Source of the DNA: Dyadobacter psychrophilus
GTDB lineage: Bacteria > Bacteroidota > Bacteroidia > Cytophagales > Spirosomataceae
Direction of reading: 5' to 3'
Assembly: GCF_900167945.1 (NCBI RefSeq)
Contig: NZ_FUZA01000002.1
Location: 496,001-560,000, forward strand
Length of the DNA stretch: 64,000 nt
A program made the position numbers and the translations under genes. The stretch's first letter is position 1; each line of letters opens with the position of its first letter. Positions 35,905 to 45,708 of the stretch are shown here, piece by piece. The notes beneath the pieces are model-generated. The model was not told where the DNA came from. It made no database searches and saw only the letters and a list, made by a program, of their open reading frames with translations.

Positions 35905-37332
35905 ATGAAAAAGATACTTTATATATTTTTAAGCGTTTTTGCTCTCACCTCCTGCACGGACCTGAACGAAAACCCGGCCTCACTGATCACCACGGAACAA
36001 TTTTACAAAACCGAAAGCGATGCACTTTCGGCTGTGACAAGTGTGTATAATGCGGCGTTGAACAATGGCGGTCTGACGATGTATAACCGCCTTTTCCACC
36101 TGGCGTTTGAGATCATGTCCGACGATGCCATTGCCGGTTTACGGGTTACGAATGCGGATGTGCGGTCAATTTCTGTATTGTCACATTCCACAACGAATGA
36201 CCGTGTAGACGAGCTCTGGCGAGAAAGTTACGTGGCCATTAACAGGGCCAACATTGCCATTGAGCGGATTCCGCAGATCGAAATGGATGCCACATTGCGC
36301 ACCAGGCTCGTGAATGAAACCAAGTTTCTGCGTGGCTTGCTGTATTTTAATCTGGTTAGATTGTGGGGCGATGTTCCCTTGATTCTGACAGAAACCAACT
36401 CATTGGATAAGGAGGGAATTCAGGTTTCCAGGACACCAAAAGAAGAAGTTTATCAGCAGATTATCAAAGACTTGACCGATGCAGAAGCATTGCCCGCTTC
36501 ATTTTCGGGCGGTGACGCTGGCCGGGCGACAGGTGGGGCAGCAAAGTCAATTCTGGCAAAGGTTTACCTTACACGGCAGGAGTGGGCGAAGGCAGCTGCG
36601 AAAAGTCTTGAAGTGATCAATGGCCCTTATGGTTATGATCTTTTCGAAAATTTTGCGGATGTTTTCAATGTTGCTACAAAAAATGGGAAAGAACATATTT
36701 TCTCGGTTCAATGCAAATCCAATGTAAACGGGCAGGGCAACCGCCTGGCGTCTTCCGCAACGCCGGTGGGCATTCCGGGCGTTGCATCTGCGGGCACAGA
36801 CGAGCCTCATGCGAGCGCCTATGACCTTTACAGCGCAACGGACAAGCGGCGTGACGTGACCTTTTTCACATCACTTGTTAGTCCGACCACCAGCAAGGAA
36901 ATTACATTTCCCCCACGTTTTTTCAAATATTTTGATCCGGCCCAAATCGGAAATCCCACAGAATCAGCCAAAAACATTCCGGTCATCCGTTTTGCCGAAA
37001 TCCTTCTGATCCATGCGGAAGCAGTAAACGAAGCAGGCGGCCCGACAGCCGAAGCCTATGCCTCCATCAACAAAGTACGGATGCGCGCTGGTTTGACAGC
37101 TTTGGCAGGCCTCACCAAGGACACATTCCGCGAAGCGGTTTACCTGGAAAGGCGCCTGGAACTGATGTTTGAATTCCAGCGCTGGTTCGACCTGGTAAGG
37201 ACCAAAAGAATGATCACAGCTTTGCACGCCGCCGGTAAAACAAATGCTGCCGAAAAACATTACCTGCACCCGATACCGCAAAGGGAGATTGATTTGAATC
37301 CTAAGTTGGTGCAGAATCCGGGATGGGAGTAG
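35905..37332 (+). CDS. SusD/RagB-family surface glycan-binding lipoprotein
   Basis: 475 aa lipoprotein: signal peptide MKKILYIFLSVFALTSC with the lipid-modified Cys at position 17. Contains the SusD TPR-like helices (AINRANIAIERIPQI, ETKFLRGLLYFNLVRLWGDVPL) and the C-terminal LVYLERRLELMFEFQRWFDLVR-like segment followed by LHPIPQREIDLNPKLVQNPGW. It forms the lid of the SusC transporter encoded 39 bp upstream. Substrate specificity is unknown; neighbouring sulfatases suggest sulfated polysaccharide. Confidence 0.95.
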   Translation: MKKILYIFLSVFALTSCTDLNENPASLITTEQFYKTESDALSAVTSVYNAALNNGGLTMYNRLFHLAFEIMSDDAIAGLRVTNADVRSISVLSHSTTNDRVDELWRESYVAINRANIAIERIPQIEMDATLRTRLVNETKFLRGLLYFNLVRLWGDVPLILTETNSLDKEGIQVSRTPKEEVYQQIIKDLTDAEALPASFSGGDAGRATGGAAKSILAKVYLTRQEWAKAAAKSLEVINGPYGYDLFENFADVFNVATKNGKEHIFSVQCKSNVNGQGNRLASSATPVGIPGVASAGTDEPHASAYDLYSATDKRRDVTFFTSLVSPTTSKEITFPPRFFKYFDPAQIGNPTESAKNIPVIRFAEILLIHAEAVNEAGGPTAEAYASINKVRMRAGLTALAGLTKDTFREAVYLERRLELMFEFQRWFDLVRTKRMITALHAAGKTNAAEKHYLHPIPQREIDLNPKLVQNPGWE

Positions 37333-37343
37333 CTTGGCTGCTC

Positions 37344-37424
37344 GTCCCTTCGACCGCCAGGCGGCCCGGACCGCTCAGGGTGACAAGCACAACGCCTTGT
37401 CACCCTGAGCGGAGTCGAAGGGAC
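37344..37424. repeat. REP-like inverted repeat between SusD and sulfatase 1
   Basis: The right arm CTTGTCACCCTGAGCGG then AG then TCGAAGGGAC is an inverted copy of the left arm GTCCCTTCGAC ... CCGCTCAGGGTGACAAG. The left arm carries about 15 extra bases (37355-37369, GC-rich). The motif CCCTGAGCGGAGTCGAAGGG is a dispersed repeat known in many bacterial genomes. As RNA it would form a long hairpin between susD and the sulfatases. Confidence 0.8.
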
Positions 37425-37485
37425 ATCCACCAAAGATACTTCCGATCCGATAATACTATCATCCTTAACTATTTAACCAAACCCA

Positions 37486-38922
37486 ATGAAAAAAAGCGCT
37501 ATCATCTTCACTATCGCTTTGATCGCAAGCACATTAACCACTTTCTCCCAAACCACTGAAAAAAAGCCCAACGTCCTCTTCATTCTCGTGGATGACTGGG
37601 GTTGGACAGATTTGGGTTTGGCGGGGAGCAAATTTTACGAAACGCCGAACATTGATAAACTAGGGAAAGAAGGGCTGCGTTTTACCCAGGCATATTCAGT
37701 TGGGCCAAACTGCGCGCCAAGCCGTGCGTCGCTGATGACGGGAAAATATACACCGCGGCACGGCATCTACACCGTCGGCAATGCGGATCGTGGAGAATCT
37801 GTTGATCGTAAGCTCATTCCGGTTGAAAACAACACCGTTTTGAACCCGTCTTTTGTAACCATTGCCGAGGAGTTCAAAAATGCGGGTTATAGCACAGGGC
37901 TAATTGGAAAATGGCAGCTCGGCGGAAAAAACAAGGGTGCTGACGCATACGCGCAGGGTTTCGATCATGTGATAGGCGGCACAGGCGGCACCAGTTCCTA
38001 CTTTTATCCTTACAACAAAGAAGGTAAAGCATCCCCTCACGAGGGCATTACGTCCGGGCCGGAGGGAGAATATCTAACCGATCGCCTGACGGATGAGGCC
38101 GTCAAATTTCTGGATACCAACAGGCAGAAGCCATTTTTTCTTTATCTGTCGTACTTCGCTGTGCACACGCCCATTGAGGCCAAAAAGGAAATTATAGCCA
38201 AATACAAGGCAAAAAAAGGAGATGAAAATCACAACAACCCGATTTACGCTGCCATGATCGAAAGCGCCGACCAGGGCATTGGAAGAGTTTTGGAAACACT
38301 CGAAAAACTGGATCTTGACGAAAATACACTGGTGGTTTTCTTCTCGGACAATGGCGGCATGGGAGCAGTTACAGCGCAGCATCCGTTAAGAGGTTCCAAA
38401 GGAATGTTATATGAAGGTGGAGTTCGCGTTCCGCTCATCGTGAAATGGCCAGGCAAAACAAAGGCGGGCGCCACGACGGATAAGCCAGTGATCGGCATTG
38501 ACTTTTATCCCACATTACTGGAAATTGCCAACATTAAAAAGCCGCTTAACCCGGAGTTTGACGGGCAGAGCTTTGCGCCGGTATTACTTCAAAAAACAAC
38601 ACCAGACCGCGATATCTTCTGGCATTTCCCGGCGTATTTGGAAGCTTATAAAGGAGATAAAAGAAACAAGGATGCATTCCGCACGCGGCCCACCAGCACC
38701 ATTCGCTCAGGGGATTTCAAATTGCATCAGTTTTACGAAGACGGCCGTATTGAGCTTTACAACATTAGGGAAGACATTGGCGAAACAAAAGATCTTTCGA
38801 AGACTAATCCGGCTAAAACCAAGGAGTTGAAAGACAGGCTGGAAGCCTGGAAGGTAAAAACCAACGCTCCCGTCCCCACAAAACTAAACCCTGAATATGT
38901 ACCCTCTGCAACGGGTAAATAA
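37486..38922 (+). CDS. Sulfatase 1 (formylglycine type)
   Basis: 478 aa with signal peptide (MKKSAIIFTIALIASTLTTFSQ). Type I sulfatase: metal-binding VDDWGWTDLG after strand 1, the formylglycine motif CAPSRASLMTGK with Cys76 to be converted to formylglycine, IGKWQLG, and DNGGMG near residue 285. Removes sulfate esters from sugars, here presumably in the periplasm. First of six sulfatase genes in a row, each of a different length and subfamily. A formylglycine-generating enzyme is needed and is not encoded in the window. Confidence 0.93.
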   Translation: MKKSAIIFTIALIASTLTTFSQTTEKKPNVLFILVDDWGWTDLGLAGSKFYETPNIDKLGKEGLRFTQAYSVGPNCAPSRASLMTGKYTPRHGIYTVGNADRGESVDRKLIPVENNTVLNPSFVTIAEEFKNAGYSTGLIGKWQLGGKNKGADAYAQGFDHVIGGTGGTSSYFYPYNKEGKASPHEGITSGPEGEYLTDRLTDEAVKFLDTNRQKPFFLYLSYFAVHTPIEAKKEIIAKYKAKKGDENHNNPIYAAMIESADQGIGRVLETLEKLDLDENTLVVFFSDNGGMGAVTAQHPLRGSKGMLYEGGVRVPLIVKWPGKTKAGATTDKPVIGIDFYPTLLEIANIKKPLNPEFDGQSFAPVLLQKTTPDRDIFWHFPAYLEAYKGDKRNKDAFRTRPTSTIRSGDFKLHQFYEDGRIELYNIREDIGETKDLSKTNPAKTKELKDRLEAWKVKTNAPVPTKLNPEYVPSATGK

Positions 38923-38941
38923 TTTTTTCCAAAGCGATTTT

Positions 38942-41281
38942 ATGAAAACATTTTTAAAAATTACCGCGTCGGTTATAACCGGCCTTTTGCCTTTCACTCA
39001 GGCTCTTGCCCAAAATAGTCCACAGCAACCGTGGAATGGCAAGCAAGGCAAAACGCTGCTGGAATCGACACCTTATAAAATTGAGTATAACAAAAAAGCC
39101 CCGAAAGGAGCCCCTAATGTCGTCTGGATCCTGATCGACGATGCTGGTTTCGGTGCGACAACTGCTTTTGGCGGGCTGGTAGAGACACCCAACATTGAAA
39201 AGCTTGCGAATCAAGGTTTAAGGTTTACCAATTTTCACACCACGGCAATCTGCTCGCCAACAAGAGCAGCATTATTGACCGGAAGAAATCACCATTCTAC
39301 GCACGTGGGTCTGCTTACACCTGCCGCGATCGATTTCCCGGGTTATGACACTTACATTCCTTTCGAAAAAGCAACGGCGGCAGAAGTGCTTCGCGAAAAT
39401 GGTTACAGTACATTTGCGTTAGGAAAATGGCATCTGACACCGGTCACTGAAAATTCTCAGGCGGGCCCGTTTAATCGTTGGCCAACCGGCAGGGGATTTG
39501 ACCATTACTACGGATTTTTGCCCGGCGCCACAGACCAATGGCATCCCGAGCTTTGGGAAGATGTGACCAAGATTGACATTGAACCCAACACAAAACATTT
39601 GAATGAACTGCTGGCCGATAAGGCGATCAAATACATTGCTAATCAAAAATCTGTCGATGCAGAAAAGCCTTTTTTCCTGTATCTGGCTACTGGCGCCACG
39701 CATTCACCGCATCAGGTTTCGAAAGAATGGATTGATAAATACAAGGGGAAATTCGATCTGGGCTGGGATAATTACCGCGAAGTGGTGATCGAAAAACAGA
39801 AAAAATTAGGAATTATTCCCCAAAATGCCATTCTGCCGGAAAGAAATCCAGGCGTAAAGGAATGGGCAACATTAACAGAAAAAGAGAAAAAAGCCTACGC
39901 TCATTTCATGGAAGTGTATGCGGCCTTTTATTCTTACACCGATTATGAAATCGGCAGAATTGTTGATTATCTGGAACAAATCGATCAGTTGGATAACACG
40001 GTTATCGCCGTCATCCTTGGCGATAATGGTGCAAGTAAAGGCGGCACACAGCATGGCACCATTAACCCGCAGATCAACCGCCTGCAAGGCGAGCAACGCA
40101 TTGATGCGATCCTGAATGCAAGCGACCTCATCGGAACGGACGAGTCCAGCACAGATTATCCGATCGGCTGGGCAGCGGCCGCCAATACGCCTTTCCGCTA
40201 CTGGAAAGCAGATGCCAACACAGAAGGCGGCACGCGTAATCCGATGGTGTTGTATTATCCAAAAGGCATTAAGGACAAAGGCGGAATCCGGCACCAGTAC
40301 GGTCATGTGATTGATATACTGCCTACTACACTTGAAATTGTGAAGGGAGAATCGCCTAAGATCATCAATGGATACAAACAGGAACCATTCGAGGGGACGA
40401 GTCTGGCTTACACTGTAGACAATGCAAAAGCACCATCCAAGCACACGATCCAGTATTATGAAATTGCCGGAAGCCGCTCCATTTACAAGGATGGCTGGAA
40501 AGCGGGGGTTTTACACGAGTCGAAAGAGGGCATCAATATTGGCAATGCTGCTGATCCGAGCGGTAAGAAGGTGGATTTCAGCAAAGAGGTTTGGGAGCTT
40601 TATAACCTGAATGAGGATTTTAACGAGAATGTAAACCTTGCAGCGAAATTTCCCGACAAGCTCAAAGAATTGCAAGGCGTTTTTGATCAGGAAGCAAAAA
40701 AATACAATGTCTATCCGATCAAGGATTTTTCAGCGCATGATATGCCTGCCGGAAGGACGGTTTTCGGCAAAATGCCGGTGGTAACATTGTTTCCCGGTGT
40801 GGATAATCTGGTTGGTGTGAGCAGCCCGCTTTATGACGGTCGTTCTTTTACGGTTAATGCTGAGGCAGAGATTATTACCGGCAAAGAAGAGGGCGTTTTG
40901 TTTGCAGTAGGCGGTGATAAAAGTGGGATCAGTTTGTTTTTGAAGGACGGGAAATTCCACTACGCACATAAGACGCCAAAGGACGTTTTCAATGCGAGTT
41001 CATCCAGTGTTATTCCAAAAGGAAAAGTGAATTTCAAGCTCGTGTACGAACATTCCGGGCCAGCCGAGGCAGGAAAGTCAGTAGGGAAGGAAACGGTTTA
41101 TTTGAATGATGAAAAAATAGGCGAAAGGAGTTTCACAGCCACGCAAGCTCCCATTCAGGGGCCACGCAATCTGGACGGGACAGATGTAGGAAGGGATCAG
41201 AAATACGCAGTTTCGGATCTGTACAATGCACCATTCACGTTTACAGGCAAATTGAAAAAGGTTACGATCACATATAATTAA
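38942..41281 (+). CDS. Sulfatase 2, large arylsulfatase-like
   Basis: 779 aa from the Met at 38942, which starts a signal peptide (MKTFLKITASVITGLLPFTQALA). The formylglycine motif is CSPTRAALLTGR with Cys104; other catalytic parts are IDDAGFGATTAFGG, LGKWHL and GDNGAS. About 250 residues of C-terminal beta-rich domain (from roughly residue 600) extend it far beyond sulfatase 1; this matches the long arylsulfatase (PaAtsA-like/S1_4) group. It starts 19 bp after sulfatase 1 and abuts sulfatase 3 with no gap. Confidence 0.93.
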   Translation: MKTFLKITASVITGLLPFTQALAQNSPQQPWNGKQGKTLLESTPYKIEYNKKAPKGAPNVVWILIDDAGFGATTAFGGLVETPNIEKLANQGLRFTNFHTTAICSPTRAALLTGRNHHSTHVGLLTPAAIDFPGYDTYIPFEKATAAEVLRENGYSTFALGKWHLTPVTENSQAGPFNRWPTGRGFDHYYGFLPGATDQWHPELWEDVTKIDIEPNTKHLNELLADKAIKYIANQKSVDAEKPFFLYLATGATHSPHQVSKEWIDKYKGKFDLGWDNYREVVIEKQKKLGIIPQNAILPERNPGVKEWATLTEKEKKAYAHFMEVYAAFYSYTDYEIGRIVDYLEQIDQLDNTVIAVILGDNGASKGGTQHGTINPQINRLQGEQRIDAILNASDLIGTDESSTDYPIGWAAAANTPFRYWKADANTEGGTRNPMVLYYPKGIKDKGGIRHQYGHVIDILPTTLEIVKGESPKIINGYKQEPFEGTSLAYTVDNAKAPSKHTIQYYEIAGSRSIYKDGWKAGVLHESKEGINIGNAADPSGKKVDFSKEVWELYNLNEDFNENVNLAAKFPDKLKELQGVFDQEAKKYNVYPIKDFSAHDMPAGRTVFGKMPVVTLFPGVDNLVGVSSPLYDGRSFTVNAEAEIITGKEEGVLFAVGGDKSGISLFLKDGKFHYAHKTPKDVFNASSSSVIPKGKVNFKLVYEHSGPAEAGKSVGKETVYLNDEKIGERSFTATQAPIQGPRNLDGTDVGRDQKYAVSDLYNAPFTFTGKLKKVTITYN

Positions 41282-42895
41282 ATGTTTATGAAAATAAAGT
41301 TATTGTTCGTTGCGCTTCTCGCCACCCACATTTCCTTCGCCCAGAAAAAACCAAATGTCATCGTCATCCTCGCTGATGACCTGGGTTATGCTGATCTGGG
41401 TTGTTATGGAAGTGAAATTCCTACTCCAAACCTGGATAAACTGGCACAGAACGGAGTAAGGCTGACCAATTTCTACAACACGGCCCGCTGCTGCCCGACG
41501 CGCGCGGCATTGCTAACCGGCGTTTACAGTCATCAGGCAGGCATTGGGCACATGATGGATGACAAAGGCGCAGATCATCCAGCTTACCGCGGACATTTGA
41601 ATGAGACCAGCGTGACCATCGCAGAAGTGATGAAGACGGCGGGTTACTTTACGGCGATGACAGGCAAATGGCATGTGGGCCAGGCAGCCGGAACAGTTCC
41701 GTGGAAGCGGGGTTTTGACCGGTCGCTGAATGCACCTGCGGGCGGCTTTTATTATGGTGACGGCAAAAACGCAAAAGTTTTTTTGAACGGCGAAGCGCTG
41801 GAAAACGACTCGGATAAGCTGCCGAAGAACTGGTACTCAACGGATTTGTGGACGGATTTTGGCCTGCGTTTTATTGATGAAGCGGCAGCCGAAAAGAAGC
41901 CATTTATGCTTTACCTTGCTCACAATGCGCCTCATTTCCCATTGCAAGCGCCGGAAGAAGACATTGCGAAATTCAGGGGAAAATATCTCCAGGGCTGGGA
42001 AAAAATAAGGGAGCAACGCTATGCCAAACAGCTCAAACTTGGATTGATCGATCCTTCCTGGAAATTGCCGCCGGCTAATCCGAATATCCCGAAATGGGAA
42101 AGCCTGAGCGAGCAGGAGAAAAAGCGATATGATGATATGATGGCTATTTATGCCGCCGTTATTTACCGTTTGGACAAAAGCATTGGCGACCTGGTTGAAG
42201 GTTTGAAAAAAAGAGGTGTTTTTGATGATACGGTGATTCTTTTCGTTTCTGATAATGGTGGGAACGCCGAGCCGGGCATGGAAGGAAGATACGAAGGCGA
42301 TAAGCCAGGCAACGCGCAATCGACCGTGTTTCTGGGTCAGGGCTGGGCGGAAGCGGCTTGCACGCCGTTCTGGGCATATAAACATCACACGCATGAAGGA
42401 GGAATTTCTTCTCCGGGCATCATTTCGTGGCCAAATGGCATTCTTGCATCCCGAAATGGCAAATTTGAAAAACAACCTGCGCACATTATCGACATTATGG
42501 CAACGCTCGTGGACCTCGGCGGCGCAAAATATCCGACAACTTTTGCAGGACAGGCGATCCAGCCATTGGAAGGAACGAGTTTGAAACCTGCATTCGGGGG
42601 AAAATCAATCAATCGTAAAAGCCCGATTTTCTGGGAGCACGAAGGCAACCGCGCCATACGCGACGGGAAATGGAAGCTTGTAGCCGAAAAGACCGAAAAA
42701 TGGCAATTATATGATGTCGAAAAGGATAGAACGGAGCTGAATGACCTGTTTGACAAGCAGCCGGAAATCGCTAAAAAGCTCGTTGTTCAATATGAAGAAT
42801 GGTACAAGCGGGTAGGAGCAGAGGAATATGACAAGACATTCAAATGGTTTTACGATTATGACAAAGCAAAAAAACAAGCCGTTTCCGGTAAATAA
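41282..42895 (+). CDS. Sulfatase 3, arylsulfatase type
   Basis: 537 aa with a short signal peptide (MKIKLLFVALLATHISFAQ; start at 41282 or the Met at 41288). Metal and active-site motifs: ILADDLGYADLGCYG, CCPTRAALLTGVYS with Cys70 as the formylglycine residue, MTGKWHVG, and VSDNGGNAE. Resembles arylsulfatases acting on galactose or glucosamine sulfates; substrate not determined. Its start follows the preceding stop codon directly, so translation is probably coupled. Confidence 0.93.
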   Translation: MFMKIKLLFVALLATHISFAQKKPNVIVILADDLGYADLGCYGSEIPTPNLDKLAQNGVRLTNFYNTARCCPTRAALLTGVYSHQAGIGHMMDDKGADHPAYRGHLNETSVTIAEVMKTAGYFTAMTGKWHVGQAAGTVPWKRGFDRSLNAPAGGFYYGDGKNAKVFLNGEALENDSDKLPKNWYSTDLWTDFGLRFIDEAAAEKKPFMLYLAHNAPHFPLQAPEEDIAKFRGKYLQGWEKIREQRYAKQLKLGLIDPSWKLPPANPNIPKWESLSEQEKKRYDDMMAIYAAVIYRLDKSIGDLVEGLKKRGVFDDTVILFVSDNGGNAEPGMEGRYEGDKPGNAQSTVFLGQGWAEAACTPFWAYKHHTHEGGISSPGIISWPNGILASRNGKFEKQPAHIIDIMATLVDLGGAKYPTTFAGQAIQPLEGTSLKPAFGGKSINRKSPIFWEHEGNRAIRDGKWKLVAEKTEKWQLYDVEKDRTELNDLFDKQPEIAKKLVVQYEEWYKRVGAEEYDKTFKWFYDYDKAKKQAVSGK

Positions 42896-42908
42896 TTTCA
42901 ACTGAAAA

Positions 42909-44294
42909 ATGAATCTGAAAACAAATAAAACCAGCCGTTACTTCGTGCTTTTGCTAATGGCCCTGGCGTTCATTCCGAATGTTTTTGCCCAAAAAAATAC
43001 ACCTAACATTATCCTCATCATGGCGGATGATATGGGAAAAGAGTGTATCGGCGCTTATGGAAGCACTTACAAGACTCCGAACATCGATCAGCTGGCAAAA
43101 GAAGGATTGAAATTCAATTACGCATTTTCGCAACCGCTCTGCACGCCATCTCGTGTGCAGATCATGACCGGCAAGTATAATTACAAGAATTATTCACAGT
43201 TTGGTCACCTGAACCAGGATCAGAAAACATTTGCGCATCTGGCAAAAGAAGCGGGTTATACAACGGCGATAGCTGGTAAATGGCAGCTTGGCGCGAACCA
43301 GAAATTGCCGAAACATTTTGGCTTTGATCAATATTGTTTGTGGCAGCTGAGCAAGCCAAGGCGAGAAGGAGAGCGCTACGCAAAAGCACTGATCGATAAG
43401 GACGGAGAAATCCTCAAAACAACCGATGATGACTATGGGCCGGATATTTTTGTGAATTATATGCTCGATTTTAGCGAAAAAAATAAGGATAAGAAGTTCC
43501 TGGCTTATTACCCGATGGCATTGGTGCATGATCCGTTCCTGCCAACTCCCGACAGCAAAAGCTGGAAAAGCGACGTGGCCGGACGCCATAAAAAAGACAC
43601 GCTCAATTTCCGTGATATGGTGTCTTACAGTGATAAAAATGTTGGAAAAATCATTCAGAAATTAAAAGACCTGAACATTTATGACAACACGATCATCATT
43701 TTTACAGGCGATAACGGCACGGGAAGGGCTATTGTGACACCGCTACGAGATGGGAGCAAACTGCCTGGCGGTAAAGGGCTTACATTAGACAGAGGACATC
43801 ATGTTCCGCTGATTGTAAACTGGGCTAAATTCAAATACAGCCAGCACGAGCTCAATCATTTGTTCGATTTTACAGATGTTATGCCAACGATAGCAGAAGC
43901 GATCCAGCATGAAATCCCCAAAAGCTGGGATGCGAATGGCGGAGTTAGTATCCTGCCTTTGCTCACCAAAAAGCCGTTTAAGGAAAGAGAATGGATTTTT
44001 TCACATTATCAGCCGATCCACAGCGAAGGTGCCAACAAAAATTCCGCACGCTTCTTCCGAAATCATCACTATAAGCTTTATTCGGACGGGAGATTCTACG
44101 ATCTGAAAAAGGACATTGAAGAAAAAAGCCCGATCGGGGAAGGAAAATCAGATACGGAAGGTGAACGTGCGCGGAAGATATTCCAGGCTGAACTTGCGAA
44201 ACTTCCAGCCTGGAAATTCGGTGACCCGGGCGTTGCGAAGGTTGTGTTGCCTAGCTTGGAGCCGGACCCAACATTTGCGGAGAAAGGGGATTGA
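42909..44294 (+). CDS. Sulfatase 4
   Basis: 461 aa with signal peptide (about MALAFIPNVFA cleaved near residue 28). Motifs: LIMADDMGKECIGAYG, formylglycine motif CTPSRVQIMTGKYN with Cys78, IAGKWQLG, and TGDNGTGR. The metal-site region and CTPSRVQ differ from the other five, indicating another sulfatase subfamily and hence another sulfate position or sugar. 13 bp after sulfatase 3. Confidence 0.92.
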   Translation: MNLKTNKTSRYFVLLLMALAFIPNVFAQKNTPNIILIMADDMGKECIGAYGSTYKTPNIDQLAKEGLKFNYAFSQPLCTPSRVQIMTGKYNYKNYSQFGHLNQDQKTFAHLAKEAGYTTAIAGKWQLGANQKLPKHFGFDQYCLWQLSKPRREGERYAKALIDKDGEILKTTDDDYGPDIFVNYMLDFSEKNKDKKFLAYYPMALVHDPFLPTPDSKSWKSDVAGRHKKDTLNFRDMVSYSDKNVGKIIQKLKDLNIYDNTIIIFTGDNGTGRAIVTPLRDGSKLPGGKGLTLDRGHHVPLIVNWAKFKYSQHELNHLFDFTDVMPTIAEAIQHEIPKSWDANGGVSILPLLTKKPFKEREWIFSHYQPIHSEGANKNSARFFRNHHYKLYSDGRFYDLKKDIEEKSPIGEGKSDTEGERARKIFQAELAKLPAWKFGDPGVAKVVLPSLEPDPTFAEKGD

Positions 44295-44316
44295 TAAAAA
44301 CATTCGTCAGATATTT

Positions 44317-45696
44317 ATGAAAATCAAATACACATTTTTCACTGGGTTAGCGCTTGTTTCGGCGCTGTTTGATAACGCTTTTGCCCAAACCAAACCCAAA
44401 TACAATGTCCTCTTCGTCGCGGTGGACGATATGAACGATTGGGTGGGTCCGTTTGGCGGTTACGAGGGGATTAAGACGCCTAATATAGATAAGCTTGCTA
44501 GGAAAGGCGTGGTTTTCAAACGGGCTTACTGTGCTGCGCCGGCTTGTAATCCATCGCGGGCGAGCTTGTTGACGGGCGTGCGTCCTTCCACTTCGGGAGT
44601 TTACCATAACAACCAGCCCTGGCGCCCGGTTTTGAAAGATGCCGTTACATTGCCGCAGTATTTTACTGCCAATGGTTATGATGTTAAGGGAGCTGGGAAG
44701 ATCTTTCACAATGCTTTTAATGATGACGCTTCGTGGCCTGTATATTTCGATGTGCCCAAATCACCAGAGCCGCCGAAAGCGCCCGTCAATGGTTTTGCAC
44801 ATTTCGATTGGAGCCCGGTGGATGTGAAGGATGAAGATATGGGTGACTTCAAAGTGGTCAATCAGGGCATTGAATATTTTAATCAAAAACACGATAAGCC
44901 TTTTTTCCTGGCGATCGGCTTGACGCGCCCGCATTTACCGTGGTATGTGCCTCAGAAATATTATGATCTGTATCCGCTATCATCCATTAAGCTGCCAAAA
45001 GTGGTTGCGAATGATCTCTCCGACGTGCCAGACGCAGGTGTGAAGATTGCCAAACCGAAGGGCGACCATAAGTTCATCGTCGATAACAAGCAGTGGGAGA
45101 AAGCTGTACAGGGTTATCTGGCGAGCATTACTTTTGCCGATGTCCAGATCGGACGGTTGCTGGATGCTTTGGAAAATAGCGAATATGCCAAAAATACGAT
45201 CATTGTTTTCTTTGGTGATCATGGCTGGCATCTGGGCGAAAAGGAACATTGGCGTAAGTTTGCGCTTTGGGAAGAAGCTTCACGCGTTCCGTTTCTTGTG
45301 TATGCACCCGGTCTTTCGAAAGAGAATTCGGTTTCTGAAAGGACTGTGAATCTGCTGGATATTTACCCAACTCTGGCGGAATTGTGTAATTTGCCCGCCA
45401 AAAAGGAGCTGGAAGGAAACAGCATTGTACCACTTTTAAAAAATCCTTCGGCTACTTGGGAACATCCTTCGGTCACAACCCATGGTTTTGGAAACCATGC
45501 GGTACGCTCTGAAAAGTGGCGTTACATACGTTACAATGATGGTTCTGAGGAATTGTATGACCACGAAAATGATCCACAGGAATTCAAAAACGTGGCCAAA
45601 GACGAAAAATATTTGTCCGAAAAAATCAAACTGGCAAAATCATTGCCTGCTATCAATACAAAAGACGCCCCGACCGTGAAGGAAGGCAAAGAATAA
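44317..45696 (+). CDS. Sulfatase 5, iduronate-2-sulfatase-like
   Basis: 459 aa from the Met at 44317 (MKIKYTFFTGLALVSALFDNAFA); the longer frame upstream overlaps sulfatase 4. Motifs: FVAVDDMNDWVGPFGG, formylglycine motif CNPSRASLLTGVRPS with Cys77, GAGKIFHN in place of the usual GKWH, and FGDHGWHLGEKEHW. The GKIFH and DHGWHLGE motifs are typical of the iduronate-2-sulfatase (S1_7) group. Substrate in this organism unknown. Confidence 0.93.
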   Translation: MKIKYTFFTGLALVSALFDNAFAQTKPKYNVLFVAVDDMNDWVGPFGGYEGIKTPNIDKLARKGVVFKRAYCAAPACNPSRASLLTGVRPSTSGVYHNNQPWRPVLKDAVTLPQYFTANGYDVKGAGKIFHNAFNDDASWPVYFDVPKSPEPPKAPVNGFAHFDWSPVDVKDEDMGDFKVVNQGIEYFNQKHDKPFFLAIGLTRPHLPWYVPQKYYDLYPLSSIKLPKVVANDLSDVPDAGVKIAKPKGDHKFIVDNKQWEKAVQGYLASITFADVQIGRLLDALENSEYAKNTIIVFFGDHGWHLGEKEHWRKFALWEEASRVPFLVYAPGLSKENSVSERTVNLLDIYPTLAELCNLPAKKELEGNSIVPLLKNPSATWEHPSVTTHGFGNHAVRSEKWRYIRYNDGSEELYDHENDPQEFKNVAKDEKYLSEKIKLAKSLPAINTKDAPTVKEGKE

Positions 45697-45708
45697 ATCT
45701 CTCAACTG

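Noticed and set aside
39872..40444. 190-codon frame opposite sulfatase 2
   Set aside because: Lies wholly inside the coding region on the other strand; explained by codon bias of the real gene.
41837..42484. 215-codon frame opposite sulfatase 3
   Set aside because: Antisense to a clearly coding gene with all sulfatase motifs; the product is compositionally odd with no recognisable feature.
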